This document shows, piece after piece, positions 1 to 8,384 of a stretch of 64,000 bases of DNA (position 1 is the stretch's first letter; each line of letters starts with the position of its first letter). This DNA comes from Gimesia chilikensis (GTDB lineage Bacteria; Planctomycetota; Planctomycetia; Planctomycetales; Planctomycetaceae). Location of the stretch: NCBI RefSeq assembly GCF_007744075.1, contig NZ_CP036266.1, positions 4,697,748 through 4,761,747 of the forward strand, in the 5' to 3' direction. The notes under the pieces were generated by a model that was not told where the DNA came from, did not search any database, and worked only from the letters and a program-made list of their open reading frames with translations. The position numbers and the translations under genes are program-made.

Positions 1-1
1 A

Positions 2-832
2 GAAAGCCAACTCATGTACGGCACCATTCAGGACATCACCGAAAAAGTTGAGGCCAGCAGAATTGCCCAGGAATATCGGGATGAACTGGCCCATGTTTCC
101 CGTCTGGTCGTGAAAGGGGAACTCATCGCCGGGCTGTCACATGAACTGAATCAACCTCTCACAGCGATCGCCAATTACTGTGGTGCGATGAAGACACTGA
201 TGGAACAGGGAGAAGATGTCAGTCAACTCCGCGATAAAATTGAAAGACAGGCACTGCGTTCCGGCGAGATTATCCACAGACTCAAAGCATTCACTCAAAA
301 ACAGCCGCAACAAAAGTTTCTGTTTAATATTCACGACAGCATCCGCAGCGCTCTGCAGATCATCAACTACCAGATCCGCCTGAAACAGATCGAAGTCAAA
401 ACCTGCTTCAAGCATAAGTTTACGACCGTCTATGCTGACCGTGTGCAGATTGAACAGGTGCTGGTCAACCTCTTTAAAAACGCGGTAGAAGCCATGGAAC
501 ATTCCCCGGCTCCCCGCACGTTGACCATTTCGACGGCTTCCACCCCTGACAGAATGATTCAAATCTCCGTCTCAGATACCGGCTGCGGCGTTCCCGAAAG
601 CTTCCGCAGTAAGCTGTTTACTCCTTTCGCGACAAGTAAACAGTCCGGACTGGGAATCGGCCTGTCACTCAGCCGCTCACTGATCCAGGCCGCGGAGGGA
701 AAAATGTGGTTTCTTCCCAACCCCCGCAAGGGAGCAACCTTCTGTATCCAGTTGCCTGCCTGTCAGAAGCCCCTCGAACGTCCTCGTACTGAGCTCAATC
801 GGCATTTCAGAGCCGACGCGGCTCACGACTGA
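2..832 (+). CDS. FixL/DctB-type sensor histidine kinase, C-terminal part (5' end outside window)
   Basis: The reading frame is open from the first bases and reads ESQL-MYGTIQDIT, the usual end of a PAS/PAC domain, so the Met at base 14 is internal and the sensor part lies upstream of the window. What remains is the dimerisation/phospho-acceptor helix with an H-box (GLSHELNQPL, His at about residue 47 of the visible part). After it come the ATP-binding N box (VNLFKNAVEAM), the G1 box (DTGCGVP) and the G2 box (GLGIGLSLS). This is the FixL/DctB class of orthodox kinase, which phosphorylates a separate response regulator. The FixJ-like gene at 2890-3531 is the obvious candidate partner by proximity (inference). 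It converges on the hybrid kinase with only 13 bases between stops. No transmembrane segment is visible in this part. Confidence 0.9.
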   Translation, partial: ESQLMYGTIQDITEKVEASRIAQEYRDELAHVSRLVVKGELIAGLSHELNQPLTAIANYCGAMKTLMEQGEDVSQLRDKIERQALRSGEIIHRLKAFTQKQPQQKFLFNIHDSIRSALQIINYQIRLKQIEVKTCFKHKFTTVYADRVQIEQVLVNLFKNAVEAMEHSPAPRTLTISTASTPDRMIQISVSDTGCGVPESFRSKLFTPFATSKQSGLGIGLSLSRSLIQAAEGKMWFLPNPRKGATFCIQLPACQKPLERPRTELNRHFRADAAHD

Positions 833-845
833 AGCGAATTCCAGC

Positions 846-2537
846 TCAGTTATGATTCAGTTGCAGCATCGCCCGGGCGGGAAGGTAGCGTTGCACCATC
901 TCATACAGGACATCGAATTTGACCGGTTTGCTGAGATAGTCAGTGCAGCCGGCAGCAAGGCATTTTTCCCGGTCGGCAACCAGGGCATGCGCCGTGATCG
1001 CAATCACGGGAACCGGTATTTCCTGTTCCCGTAAAAGCCGTACCGCCTCATAACCGCTCATCACAGGCATCTGCATGTCCATCAGAATCAGATCGAATGC
1101 AGCATTCTGTGCCACAGCGGTTCGAATCTGATCCACGGCCTCTTTTCCATTGGATGCCGTTTTGACATTCAACCCCATCTTGTTTAACAAATATGTAAAC
1201 AGACGACGGATCTCCGGAGTATCATCGACCAGCAGAATCTTCTCCGCATTACCACAGGACCGCTGGTCCATTTCAGGGCTTGTGATGTCCTTCCTGTTTG
1301 AGTCAGCAGTTTCGAACTGGAATCCCAGTCCATGAGACAAGAGCTGATCTTCATCCGGTTCCAGATGCAAGGTGACGGTGAAGACACTGCCCCGATCCAG
1401 GGTAGACTGCACGGTCAGATTACCGCCCAGGATCTGTACCAGCTTGCGACTCAGCGTCAGTCCCAGTCCGGTACCACCATAGTTTCGCGATGTTGAACTG
1501 TCGGCTTGGGTAAATGGCTCGAAGATGGTTTTCAGTTTCTCAGCAGGGATTCCGATCCCTGTATCACTCACACTGAACTGCAGAATCCGATCCAGGGGAG
1601 ACTGAGCAGACATCCGCACATCCAGTTCAATATGCCCTGTATTCGTAAACTTGATGGCATTACTGATCAGATTCGCCAGAACCTGTTTCAATCGCGCCGG
1701 ATCAGTCTGAATCGACTCGGGTATTGATTTCTGGTACCGCGTCTGAAGACTGAGCCCCTTCTGAGATGCCTGGGGCTGATATTCGTCAATCACTTCCCTC
1801 AGGACCCGTAGCGGAGAACAGTGAACTTTCCGGATGGCGAAGTCCCCCATTTCGATCTTGGAGAGGTCCAGGATATCGTTGATGACCTGCAGCAGATGCG
1901 CGCCATTATTCTGAATAATCTCAATCAGTTCCTGCTGCTCCTGACCGTTGGAATGCGCTTTCAGGAGATCGGAGTATCCCAGAATGGCCGTCATTGGAGT
2001 GCGTATTTCGTGACTCATGTTCGCCAGAAATTCACTCTTAGCCTGATTGGCCCGATCAACGATACTCATGGCGGATTTGAGCTGAAAATCCTTGCGTTTC
2101 ATCTCTCTGCGAGACTGTTTGAGCCGCTCGACGTATTCATCCAGTTTGTTCTGCGACTTGCGTTGCTCGCTGCAGTCTCGGAAAACACCGATGAATTGAA
2201 TCTGGTCTGCGGGGTCATCAACGGGCTTCAGAGTCAGCTCGGTGGCGAAACAGGAGCCATCTTTTCGCCTGGCCATCATATTCCGGGCAGTTCCGGATGC
2301 TGTCCCCAGTGATTCGACAACATAATGGTCGAACTGTTCGAGACTGGACTCAGAAATCAGTTCTCGAATATTCTGCCCGCTCGCGTCTTCGCGGCTCCAA
2401 CCGAAGAGATCACTGATTGAATTCGTCGCAGCTAAAATGATGCCCCGCTCATCGACTGCGATGGAAACATCAATACTCAGTAGTAACAGCTGACTGGCAA
2501 ATTGATCCTCAACGGATCGACTTTGTCTGGATGTCAT
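846..2537 (-). CDS. Hybrid histidine kinase (PAS-HisKA-HATPase-receiver)
   Basis: A 563-residue cytoplasmic hybrid kinase. In order: PAS domain (about 15-125), short coiled coil (125-165), HisKA with the H-box SHEIRTPM (His176), HATPase_c (about 275-395; NLISNAIKF, DTGIGIP, GGTGLGL) and a C-terminal receiver (about 430-555) with acidic pair LVDD, phospho-acceptor Asp487 (LILMDMQMP) and Lys537 (LSKPV). No membrane segment or signal peptide is seen, so the PAS domain probably senses an internal signal. The frame can be extended to a GTG at 2633. The ATG at 2537 is chosen because AAGGG sits six bases upstream and PAS homology begins soon after. A 19-bp motif at 2695-2713, also found before the receiver gene at 4378, lies 158 bp upstream. 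There is no Hpt domain, so the next relay partner is not visible here. Confidence 0.9.
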   Translation of the reverse strand: MTSRQSRSVEDQFASQLLLLSIDVSIAVDERGIILAATNSISDLFGWSREDASGQNIRELISESSLEQFDHYVVESLGTASGTARNMMARRKDGSCFATELTLKPVDDPADQIQFIGVFRDCSEQRKSQNKLDEYVERLKQSRREMKRKDFQLKSAMSIVDRANQAKSEFLANMSHEIRTPMTAILGYSDLLKAHSNGQEQQELIEIIQNNGAHLLQVINDILDLSKIEMGDFAIRKVHCSPLRVLREVIDEYQPQASQKGLSLQTRYQKSIPESIQTDPARLKQVLANLISNAIKFTNTGHIELDVRMSAQSPLDRILQFSVSDTGIGIPAEKLKTIFEPFTQADSSTSRNYGGTGLGLTLSRKLVQILGGNLTVQSTLDRGSVFTVTLHLEPDEDQLLSHGLGFQFETADSNRKDITSPEMDQRSCGNAEKILLVDDTPEIRRLFTYLLNKMGLNVKTASNGKEAVDQIRTAVAQNAAFDLILMDMQMPVMSGYEAVRLLREQEIPVPVIAITAHALVADREKCLAAGCTDYLSKPVKFDVLYEMVQRYLPARAMLQLNHN

Positions 2538-2889
2538 GACAGGCCCTTCTGTCTGGCAGAATGATAATACGCTTAAGTTAGATTTTTCCCCTTCAGATAA
2601 TTCAGCTTGTGAAAGACCCCGATTTCTTGTCACTCACTGAGAGAGTTAAAATATGCTGATGTTCGGTTTATCGACTTTCGATCAGTCAAAATCGATGGGG
2701 GAATCTCCCCAATCCAGCTTAGGGACAGGCAGATCGCGCCTCACAAATCAAAGGTAACAGGTCACAAACAGAGTGGTTAAGCAAGAATGTCAGCAGACAG
2801 GGATAGCCTTTGAAAGGCTTAGTTAAGTCTGAACGATCAGGCAGATTATCCTGCCGCTCAGTGGCTGGTTAAGTATGACAGAATGGAAC
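2538..2889. other. Intergenic region between the hybrid kinase and FixJ-like genes
   Basis: This 352-base gap holds the shared 19-bp motif (2695-2713). It also has a short perfect palindrome, AGCCTTT-G-AAAGGCT (2805-2819), and a GGCAG/CTGCC stem (2840-2855). Neither stem is followed by a T-run on either strand, so I do not call a terminator. The octamer TGGTTAAG occurs twice, near 2774 and 2868. No convincing gene is present. Confidence 0.5.
2695..2713 (-). promoter_or_regulatory. Candidate operator: 19-bp motif shared with 4261-4279
   Basis: Read on the minus strand, towards the hybrid kinase, this is ATTGGGGAGATTCCCCCAT. The site at 4261-4279, read towards its own gene, is ATTGGGTAATATCCCCCAT. 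The left six and right eight bases are identical and the hexamer/octamer spacing is the same; 15 of 19 positions match. G-run and C-run arms give dyad symmetry, as expected for a dimeric regulator such as a LuxR/NarL-type response regulator. The FixJ-like gene lies between the two sites. Binding is inference. Confidence 0.45.
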
Positions 2890-3531
2890 TCAGGCGTCGT
2901 TTCCGTCTTTCTGAAAACCGGGCAGGTCTTTGATTTTATATAGAATATGCACGATATCCGTCGCACTCGAGATGCCCAGCTTGTTCAACACATTGGCTTT
3001 ATGTTTTTCCATGGTGCGGTAGCTGATGGACATCGCATTCGCAATCTGTTTTCCCGCCTGACCGTCTGCAATCAGGTGAAAGACCTGTTTTTCGCGACGG
3101 GTTAAGTTGTCGTAGAGTCCGAGATATTCCTGACTGTCCGCATCGGCCGGACCGCCTTCCTCGTTGAGTTGTGATCTCGCGTATTCGATCGCTTTGATGC
3201 ACTTCTCTTTCTCAAACGGCTTTTCCAGGTAGTCGCAGGCCCCAAGCTTGACTGCAGAAACCGCTTTTTCAATATCTCCATAGGCACTCATCATCACGAC
3301 CGGATAGTACAACCGCTGCTTGCGAATCAGTTCCATTGATTCAATGCCGCAGATTTCGGGCATGACCAGATCGATCAGCACACAACCCGGAGTGGAATTC
3401 TCTTTCGATTCCAGAAATGCGTAGACGTTGTGATACGTTTTTACTTCATAACCTGATGTGGAAAGTAGTGTTGCAATAGAATCCAGCACGTCGAGATCAT
3501 CATCGATCACATACACGACAAAATCGCTCAT
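2890..3531 (-). CDS. FixJ-family response regulator (receiver + LuxR-type HTH)
   Basis: A 213-residue two-domain transcription regulator. The N-terminal receiver (about 4-118) has an acidic pocket at VIDDD, phospho-acceptor Asp54 (VLIDLVMP), a Ser/Ala switch region (MMSAYGD) and Lys104 (YLEKPF). The C-terminal domain (about 137-203) is a GerE/LuxR HTH: LTRREKQVFHLIADGQAGKQIA followed by the recognition helix SYRTMEKHKANVLNKLG. All key residues are present, so it should be phosphorylatable. It lies between a FixL-like kinase, a hybrid kinase and a degenerate receiver, which suggests one local phosphorelay (inference). It is a plausible binder of the motif shared by the genes on either side. 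The cognate signal is unknown; the name FixJ denotes family, not nitrogen fixation. Confidence 0.9.
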   Translation of the reverse strand: MSDFVVYVIDDDLDVLDSIATLLSTSGYEVKTYHNVYAFLESKENSTPGCVLIDLVMPEICGIESMELIRKQRLYYPVVMMSAYGDIEKAVSAVKLGACDYLEKPFEKEKCIKAIEYARSQLNEEGGPADADSQEYLGLYDNLTRREKQVFHLIADGQAGKQIANAMSISYRTMEKHKANVLNKLGISSATDIVHILYKIKDLPGFQKDGNDA

Positions 3532-4377
3532 TCGGGCCTCTAAAAGTGTGTCTGTTCAAAGTTGTCCAAGCATCTAATAGAGAGTCGTAGAATCACGCCG
3601 TTCAATTTCAACCTGAACGAGGAACGCGTTCCCGCCAAAGACTCTCATTCGCAAGCCACAGATCTCAGTTACTCTGTTAAATCCATTAAGAAAGCAAAAG
3701 TGCTTTCAGATAAGGGCAGGCAAAATAATTCCCCCCTCTGCAAGCTCATGGCCCGCATTCCTTACTTGTCTATCTCCTTGTCTATATTAAACACGTGATG
3801 GTTAGGAGCAGATCGACTGTGTTTTCTTCAAGTTATTTAGTTTGAGATACTTGCCAGATTTTTTTTATAGATCAAGCAGTACCGATTTCCAGTGTGGTTC
3901 TGTATCCAGGAATTAAAGGACACAACAAGAACCAACTGAATGTAGAGGGGAGAAATACCGAGGAAACGATCCGTCGTCTCGAACTTCAGTTCTGTTCAAA
4001 ATGCGGCTGAAATATAGCGTCTATCGCCCGCGGGCACGCTGATGATCAGCTTGAACGCAGCCCTGATAACAGGAATGCTGGCTAAAACAGGTATGACCGG
4101 CTCAATTTAGCTGGTATCAGAATCGATTTGTCTTGGAATAAGATAAAGGAGTGAAATAGGCCCAATTACGTATAAACATAGCACCTGAACACACCCTATG
4201 CCACCTGTTTTACCTATACACAAGATCGAATTCAATAAGGAGGTGAATACTCTACCTGCAATTGGGTAATATCCCCCATTTTTATTTTATTTCGAGAAGG
4301 CGATAGATGATTAAGTGAAAGACCCCCAAATCAAGTAGCTGACAGCGAATGATTTTAATTCACAGCAGGAATCGAAA
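3532..4377. other. 846-base intergenic region upstream of the degenerate receiver gene
   Basis: I find no supportable gene here. The longest frame (3562-3798, +) starts at TTG, lacks a ribosome-binding site and has no recognisable domain. The right end holds the 19-bp motif at 4261-4279. The sequence is A/T-rich with several short T-runs (3870-3877, 4278-4290), consistent with a promoter region. An unusually long non-coding stretch between regulatory genes could hide a small RNA, but I see no well-formed hairpin plus T-run to support one. Confidence 0.5.
4261..4279 (+). promoter_or_regulatory. Candidate operator: 19-bp motif shared with 2695-2713
   Basis: ATTGGGTAATATCCCCCAT, 99 bp upstream of the start of the receiver gene at 4378 and in the same orientation relative to that gene as the copy upstream of the hybrid kinase. 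The arms ATTGGG and TCCCCCAT are identical in both copies. An AT-rich tract that could carry a -10 element follows directly. Confidence 0.45.
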
Positions 4378-4971
4378 ATGAAAATACTGATTGTCGATGA
4401 AATCGGGTTCATACGTCAGAGTTTGAACCAGAAACTCTCCCGCCACAATTTTGACACGGTATCTGCAGAGAGTGGGGAAGAAGCGCTCGCCATTCTCAAA
4501 ACAGATTTTTCCGTCGACGCCGTGCTCACCAGCCTCTTCCTGCCCTCCATGAATGCCATCGATCTCTACAAAGCCGCCTCAAAAATTGAACGTTTCAATG
4601 ACGAAGGGATCATCCCCCCGCTTAACTTCTTCCTGATGGTCACTCGGGAGCATGGAACCTCCTCTCCCCGCATGAAAGAAATGACCAGGGACGCACTGGC
4701 GATCGGGTTTAAAGATATGTTGATCAAACCCATTGATACGGAACTGCTCGTCACCAAATTACGTGGGTCCGTGCGCTCTTCAGAACCACCACCGGAAATT
4801 GCAGAGCCGGAACCAGTTGTTGCCGCCAGCACAACAGAAGAGACTCGACAGAGTACTCAGCGCATCGACGGCCTGGCCGTCATGCAAAACAGTCTGCATG
4901 CGCTGAAAAAGGAGATGTGTGAATCCATCGATATTCTACTGGAAGAAGTGAACCGCAAAGTCAGCAAATGA
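4378..4971 (+). CDS. Degenerate receiver-domain protein (phospho-acceptor Asp replaced by Ser)
   Basis: 197 residues with a CheY-like fold and a short C-terminal extension. The start is supported by AGGA ten bases upstream. The first strand keeps the acidic pocket (LIVDE, Asp7/Glu8), the switch Thr is present (LMVTR, Thr89) and the conserved Lys is kept (LIKP, Lys117). At the end of beta-3, where receivers have Asp, the sequence is VDAVLTSLFLP, placing Ser52 there. The domain should therefore not take phosphate in the usual way. Between alpha-3 and beta-4 it carries extra residues (KIERFNDEGIIPP). The tail (about 135-197) is Pro/Glu-rich, then a possible coiled coil (QNSLHALKKEMCESIDILLEEV). 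No DNA-binding domain is seen. It probably works as a protein-interaction adaptor in the neighbouring signalling system (inference). Confidence 0.8.
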   Translation: MKILIVDEIGFIRQSLNQKLSRHNFDTVSAESGEEALAILKTDFSVDAVLTSLFLPSMNAIDLYKAASKIERFNDEGIIPPLNFFLMVTREHGTSSPRMKEMTRDALAIGFKDMLIKPIDTELLVTKLRGSVRSSEPPPEIAEPEPVVAASTTEETRQSTQRIDGLAVMQNSLHALKKEMCESIDILLEEVNRKVSK

Positions 4972-4977
4972 CGTGTG

Positions 4978-5007
4978 GAGTGCCTGGAGTCTCTGCTCCC
5001 GGCACTC
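4978..5007. terminator. Hairpin between convergent genes
   Basis: GAGTGCCTGGAG (4978-4989) pairs with CTCCCGGCACTC (4996-5007) with one mismatch and a six-base loop. It sits between the convergent stops at 4971 (+) and 5019 (-). It lacks a clear T-run on either side, so it may be a weak or bidirectional terminator. Confidence 0.45.
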
Positions 5008-5018
5008 TGGTTCAGACA

Positions 5019-6059
5019 TCAAGGCGCACAACGGGCAGGAGGCTGGCTGACCAGATCCCGCAGTACTTCGCGTACGCGAATCGCCTGTTCGGAATTCATT
5101 TCCAGGTAACGGTCGCGTCCCAGTTCTTCCGGCTGGAATTTCAGAAAACCGTCGTCTTCTACGGTCACCCGTCCTGGCTGTGACAACGTGAAATATCCGT
5201 CATCCGGCCGAACCGCGTAGAGCACACTGGTCAGATCCCAACTGGGCCGATCGTGCTCGGGACCACTGTGCAACAGATAGGCTTCGCGCACGATATGATG
5301 TGAACGGTAGCTGAAATCCCGCGCAATGCTCTCCCGCGGATATCGAACCGCGATGCCAATTTCAAAACCGCTCCAGATCACGGGGACCTCCCGGGGCCAC
5401 TGGTTGACGAAGCGCTGCATCGACTTGATTCCGTTGCGAATATTGGCTTCCAGGAAGTGCTGATTGCCGTCAATCGGTTCAAACGCGCCAGCCATCACGG
5501 ACACCAGACTCACTTTCTGGCGGATCAGTTCCTTTCCACTCAGAGGGCTGATCTCATCGGCCTTCGATTCCACCAGATCTGCGAGATTCGCCGCTAACCC
5601 GACCTGAATCAAGACCACCGAATGATCCGGCTGTGCCATCAGCGTCTTACGCAGCACTGTCACCGCATCTGGTAAATCTTCATTGGAGCGAACATCATGT
5701 GGATAGCGCCACTCCTCTTCGTCCTTTTCATTTACCAGTTTCAGGTAACGGCTCTCGCGACGTTGTGCATCCCGGGTCACTCCAATCGGAATCTCACCCC
5801 GCCCGTAAAACGTATTCACAGCGTCTGTAAAGGGACCGGTCAACGGGTTGATCTTGGAGATTGTGACAGCCAGCAGTTCGCATTCCCCTCGATCAGCCAG
5901 TGTATGCAGCATGGCCAGGGCCAGCACATCATCCACGTCTCCGGAAATATCGGTATCAAAAATGACCCGCACCGGCTCTCGGGCAACGCTCACTTCAGAC
6001 AGGAGCAGCAGCGCCAGTACGATTCCACAAATTGATCTCAAACTCATTTCGTTAACCAT
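5019..6059 (-). CDS. Secreted inosine/uridine-preferring nucleoside hydrolase family protein
   Basis: 346 residues. A signal peptide is clear (SICGIVLALLLLSEVSVA, about 8-26), followed by the family's N-terminal metal-binding signature, here FDTDISGDVDDVLAL (Asp35, Asp37, Asp43, Asp44). Nucleoside hydrolases cleave the N-glycosidic bond of ribonucleosides using a Ca-bound water held by these Asp residues. The exported location suggests a periplasmic or extracellular scavenging role, or another N-glycoside substrate. The gene is the last of six minus-strand genes for exported proteins, 64 bases after the DUF1080 gene. Start choice (ATG 6059 or 6047) is not settled by a ribosome-binding site; both keep the signal peptide. 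Substrate is unknown. Confidence 0.85.
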   Translation of the reverse strand: MVNEMSLRSICGIVLALLLLSEVSVAREPVRVIFDTDISGDVDDVLALAMLHTLADRGECELLAVTISKINPLTGPFTDAVNTFYGRGEIPIGVTRDAQRRESRYLKLVNEKDEEEWRYPHDVRSNEDLPDAVTVLRKTLMAQPDHSVVLIQVGLAANLADLVESKADEISPLSGKELIRQKVSLVSVMAGAFEPIDGNQHFLEANIRNGIKSMQRFVNQWPREVPVIWSGFEIGIAVRYPRESIARDFSYRSHHIVREAYLLHSGPEHDRPSWDLTSVLYAVRPDDGYFTLSQPGRVTVEDDGFLKFQPEELGRDRYLEMNSEQAIRVREVLRDLVSQPPARCAP

Positions 6060-6122
6060 TCACTTCAGCAATTAAGAATACGTTTCCACCGGGAGCAACC
6101 AGAAGGTTGTAGCAAGGCCTGC

Positions 6123-6917
6123 TTATTTCTGCTTCTGCTGTTGCCGGGACCGGTTCTCCATGATCCGCTGCAGTTTCCGCTGCTCAGCCGCCAGAGCCTC
6201 ATCAGAAATAGTGGCCGGCTTGACCGGACTACGATCCAGCGATTCATCTCCGGGAATCGTACGGAGTTTGATACCGCGATACCAGACCGGATCACCATGA
6301 TCCTGCAGATAAAGTACACCTCCCCGGTCCGTCAGTTGGGCACCCCGGTTTGCCAGCAGTTCCACATGCCAGGCATAACGGGGATCGGTGTAATCAAAGT
6401 CGATCACTTTCTTCCCGTTCAACCAGTGCTGAATAACAGTCCCTTTGCAGACAATTCGCCCCTGGTTCCACTCGCCAACCGGACGCGTCGCATCCTGCGA
6501 AGGGGGCATACAGAAGTAAAGCGAGGCGGCACTCGTGCGGGGATTTTTCCCATCCGCATGTTTCTCATTATCCAGAATCTGGTACTCATATTGTCCGGGT
6601 CGATAGTACACGCCGCTGTTACTTCCTTCGCCCACTTTCCACTCAAACTTAAGTTCGAAGTCGTCCGGCAGAGGTTGCTGCTTCAAAGTCAGACTTCCCC
6701 CTTTACCGGTTCGGGCAATCACCCCTTCCTGAACTTCCCAGTTACCACTCTGGTCCCAGTTCTTCAAATCTTTGCCATTGAACAGTAACTCAAAGCCCTG
6801 CTCCTGTTCCTGCTTTGTCAGTTGATTGGGTGAACCGGGCTCTGCTGCACACCCCCAGGTACAAAACTGAAAGAGGCACAAACAGGTTAAGATCGCGCTG
6901 GGTTGCAATAAATTCAT
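6123..6917 (-). CDS. Secreted DUF1080 (3-keto-disaccharide hydrolase-like) protein
   Basis: 264 residues with an N-terminal hydrophobic signal (residues 6-24, ending WGCAAEP; a degenerate lipobox around Cys23 is possible). The body is one DUF1080 concanavalin-like domain: it opens with GFELLFNGKDLKNWDQSG and has the family motifs EFKWKVGEGSNSGVYYR (here FEWKVGEGSNSGVYYR), EYQILDN and GDPVWYRGIKLRTI. Some members of this family act on 3-keto-glycosides; many planctomycete copies are uncharacterised. The C-terminus (about 225-264) is charged and Gln-rich and probably disordered. It lies 18 bases after the ceramidase-like gene, suggesting co-transcription. The family call is firm and the substrate is not known. 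Confidence 0.85.
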   Translation of the reverse strand: MNLLQPSAILTCLCLFQFCTWGCAAEPGSPNQLTKQEQEQGFELLFNGKDLKNWDQSGNWEVQEGVIARTGKGGSLTLKQQPLPDDFELKFEWKVGEGSNSGVYYRPGQYEYQILDNEKHADGKNPRTSAASLYFCMPPSQDATRPVGEWNQGRIVCKGTVIQHWLNGKKVIDFDYTDPRYAWHVELLANRGAQLTDRGGVLYLQDHGDPVWYRGIKLRTIPGDESLDRSPVKPATISDEALAAEQRKLQRIMENRSRQQQKQK

Positions 6918-6935
6918 CTCGATTCCTCAAACTGA

Positions 6936-8360
6936 TTATTCTTGTTTCTGATCCACTTGTTTCAACATCGACAGTACCTGTTCGGTGATTTTGACCGAAG
7001 CATCCACTTCAAGATAGCTCCAACTCGACCGCCAGGTTTCATAGCCTTGCAGGATGTGTTGTTCCGGTGTCGGCAGATAACCGTTATAGCCGTTGGCCAG
7101 GGCAATCACAAAGGTTGGCTTGAGCGGACTTTTCTGTTTGATTTCCAGGCCGATCTCTGCAAACACTTCGCAGGGAATCGCGACGATCCCCAAATCGCCA
7201 ATCCGCAAGGCCTGCAATTTCAGATTCACACTGCCGGGCCATTGGTCTATATTAACTGTCTCCCGGGCATAGACTTCATTTGTCGTCAACTTCTCCGGAT
7301 CTTTCGCAGCCGCCAATAACGCTTTCGCATATTTGACTTCTTCCGCATTCGGCTTCCGAATTCCCAGGTCCAGTGTGCGTTCTTCCATCGCGAGCGTTAC
7401 GTCCCGGCGGTACTTGAGATCTTTGACCGCCCGATAAGTCCGATCCGCGATTACTTTCGCGACGGCGGTGATGCGTTCAAACACGCCGGCCCGTGGACGC
7501 GGTTCTCTGAAATTGATGTTATTGATATCGCCGCTGGAACCGTTGGACATAATGCCGACAAACGTCTCATCGCCCCCCAGTCGTTCCTTGACCTGACGGG
7601 CGAATTCACCGAAATAGTCAGCCGAGACCTGGTTCGGCGGCAGTCCTCCTACATAATGCAGCGAGTAATTCGCCAGCAGTGCCAGCGGACGCCCGTCGGC
7701 GTGTTGTACCGACAGGATTGAAATATCCGGGTCGGTCGGCCCCGCCGGTTTGATCAACAAGTCACTGCCCCGGGGCGGATTCATCCGCACCTTATCGGTC
7801 GTCTTTCCGAACGGATTCGGCCTGATTCCCCCCTCTTTGACGTACCAGCGTCGATTATTCACCTCCGCCGGCTCCGGCACGACGGCCCAGGCTATCTGCG
7901 CGGACGCCAGCCGTGAATTGGCTTTGATAATCGCCTGTGCGATACTTTCCGTCAGGAACTGCACATATTCAGGACTTGGCGTGCATTGTGCGAGTGGAGT
8001 CACTGCGGGAGCGGTGTGCGTGTGTGTCGCGGAGGTCAGCATGTGGCTGGTGGGGATCCCGGTTTTCTGAGCGGCGATTGCTTTCGCAGCATCAAAGATC
8101 TCCCGCGAAATCAGACAGATATCACAGACCACAAACGCCACGCGCGTGTCACCATTCTTTAAGACCAGTGCCCGTGCATGCAAGGTGTCATGCGCCCCTG
8201 TCGCCTGTCGATCCTGAAAACTGCCCACCATCGAAACCGGATACTTCGGCGGGTTGATATTCACTTTCACCGCTCCCGCCTGGAGCAAATCATCCGCCGC
8301 TGCAGATACAGTCAGCGAGCAGGTCAGCAGCAGAGTGAAACACAAAATCAGTCGATACAT
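6936..8360 (-). CDS. Secreted neutral/alkaline ceramidase-like hydrolase
   Basis: 474 residues from ATG 8360. An in-frame ATG at 8372 exists, but GGAG lies six bases before 8360, which favours the shorter form. The signal peptide is MYRLILCFTLLLTCSLTVSAAA. The body matches the neutral/alkaline non-lysosomal ceramidase N-terminal domain: it begins LLQAGAVKVNINPPKYPVSM and has the zinc-site motif SATHTHTAP. It also has VAFVVCDICLISREIFDAAK and the NYSLHYVGG region with a metal His. Planctomycete members are common and usually uncharacterised; substrates other than ceramide are likely. It lies 24 bases downstream of the sulfatase gene and 18 bases upstream of the DUF1080 gene on the same strand. 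Confidence 0.85.
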   Translation of the reverse strand: MYRLILCFTLLLTCSLTVSAAADDLLQAGAVKVNINPPKYPVSMVGSFQDRQATGAHDTLHARALVLKNGDTRVAFVVCDICLISREIFDAAKAIAAQKTGIPTSHMLTSATHTHTAPAVTPLAQCTPSPEYVQFLTESIAQAIIKANSRLASAQIAWAVVPEPAEVNNRRWYVKEGGIRPNPFGKTTDKVRMNPPRGSDLLIKPAGPTDPDISILSVQHADGRPLALLANYSLHYVGGLPPNQVSADYFGEFARQVKERLGGDETFVGIMSNGSSGDINNINFREPRPRAGVFERITAVAKVIADRTYRAVKDLKYRRDVTLAMEERTLDLGIRKPNAEEVKYAKALLAAAKDPEKLTTNEVYARETVNIDQWPGSVNLKLQALRIGDLGIVAIPCEVFAEIGLEIKQKSPLKPTFVIALANGYNGYLPTPEQHILQGYETWRSSWSYLEVDASVKITEQVLSMLKQVDQKQE

Positions 8361-8384
8361 GAGAGACTCCATTTAGAGGGTCGT

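Noticed and set aside
2805-2855. Palindrome and GGCAG stem as a terminator for the FixJ-like gene
   Set aside because: Short stems without a T-run in either direction; more likely chance or operator-type dyads.
3562-3798. 78-codon frame starting at TTG in the intergenic region
   Set aside because: No ribosome-binding site, no recognisable domain and composition unlike neighbouring genes.
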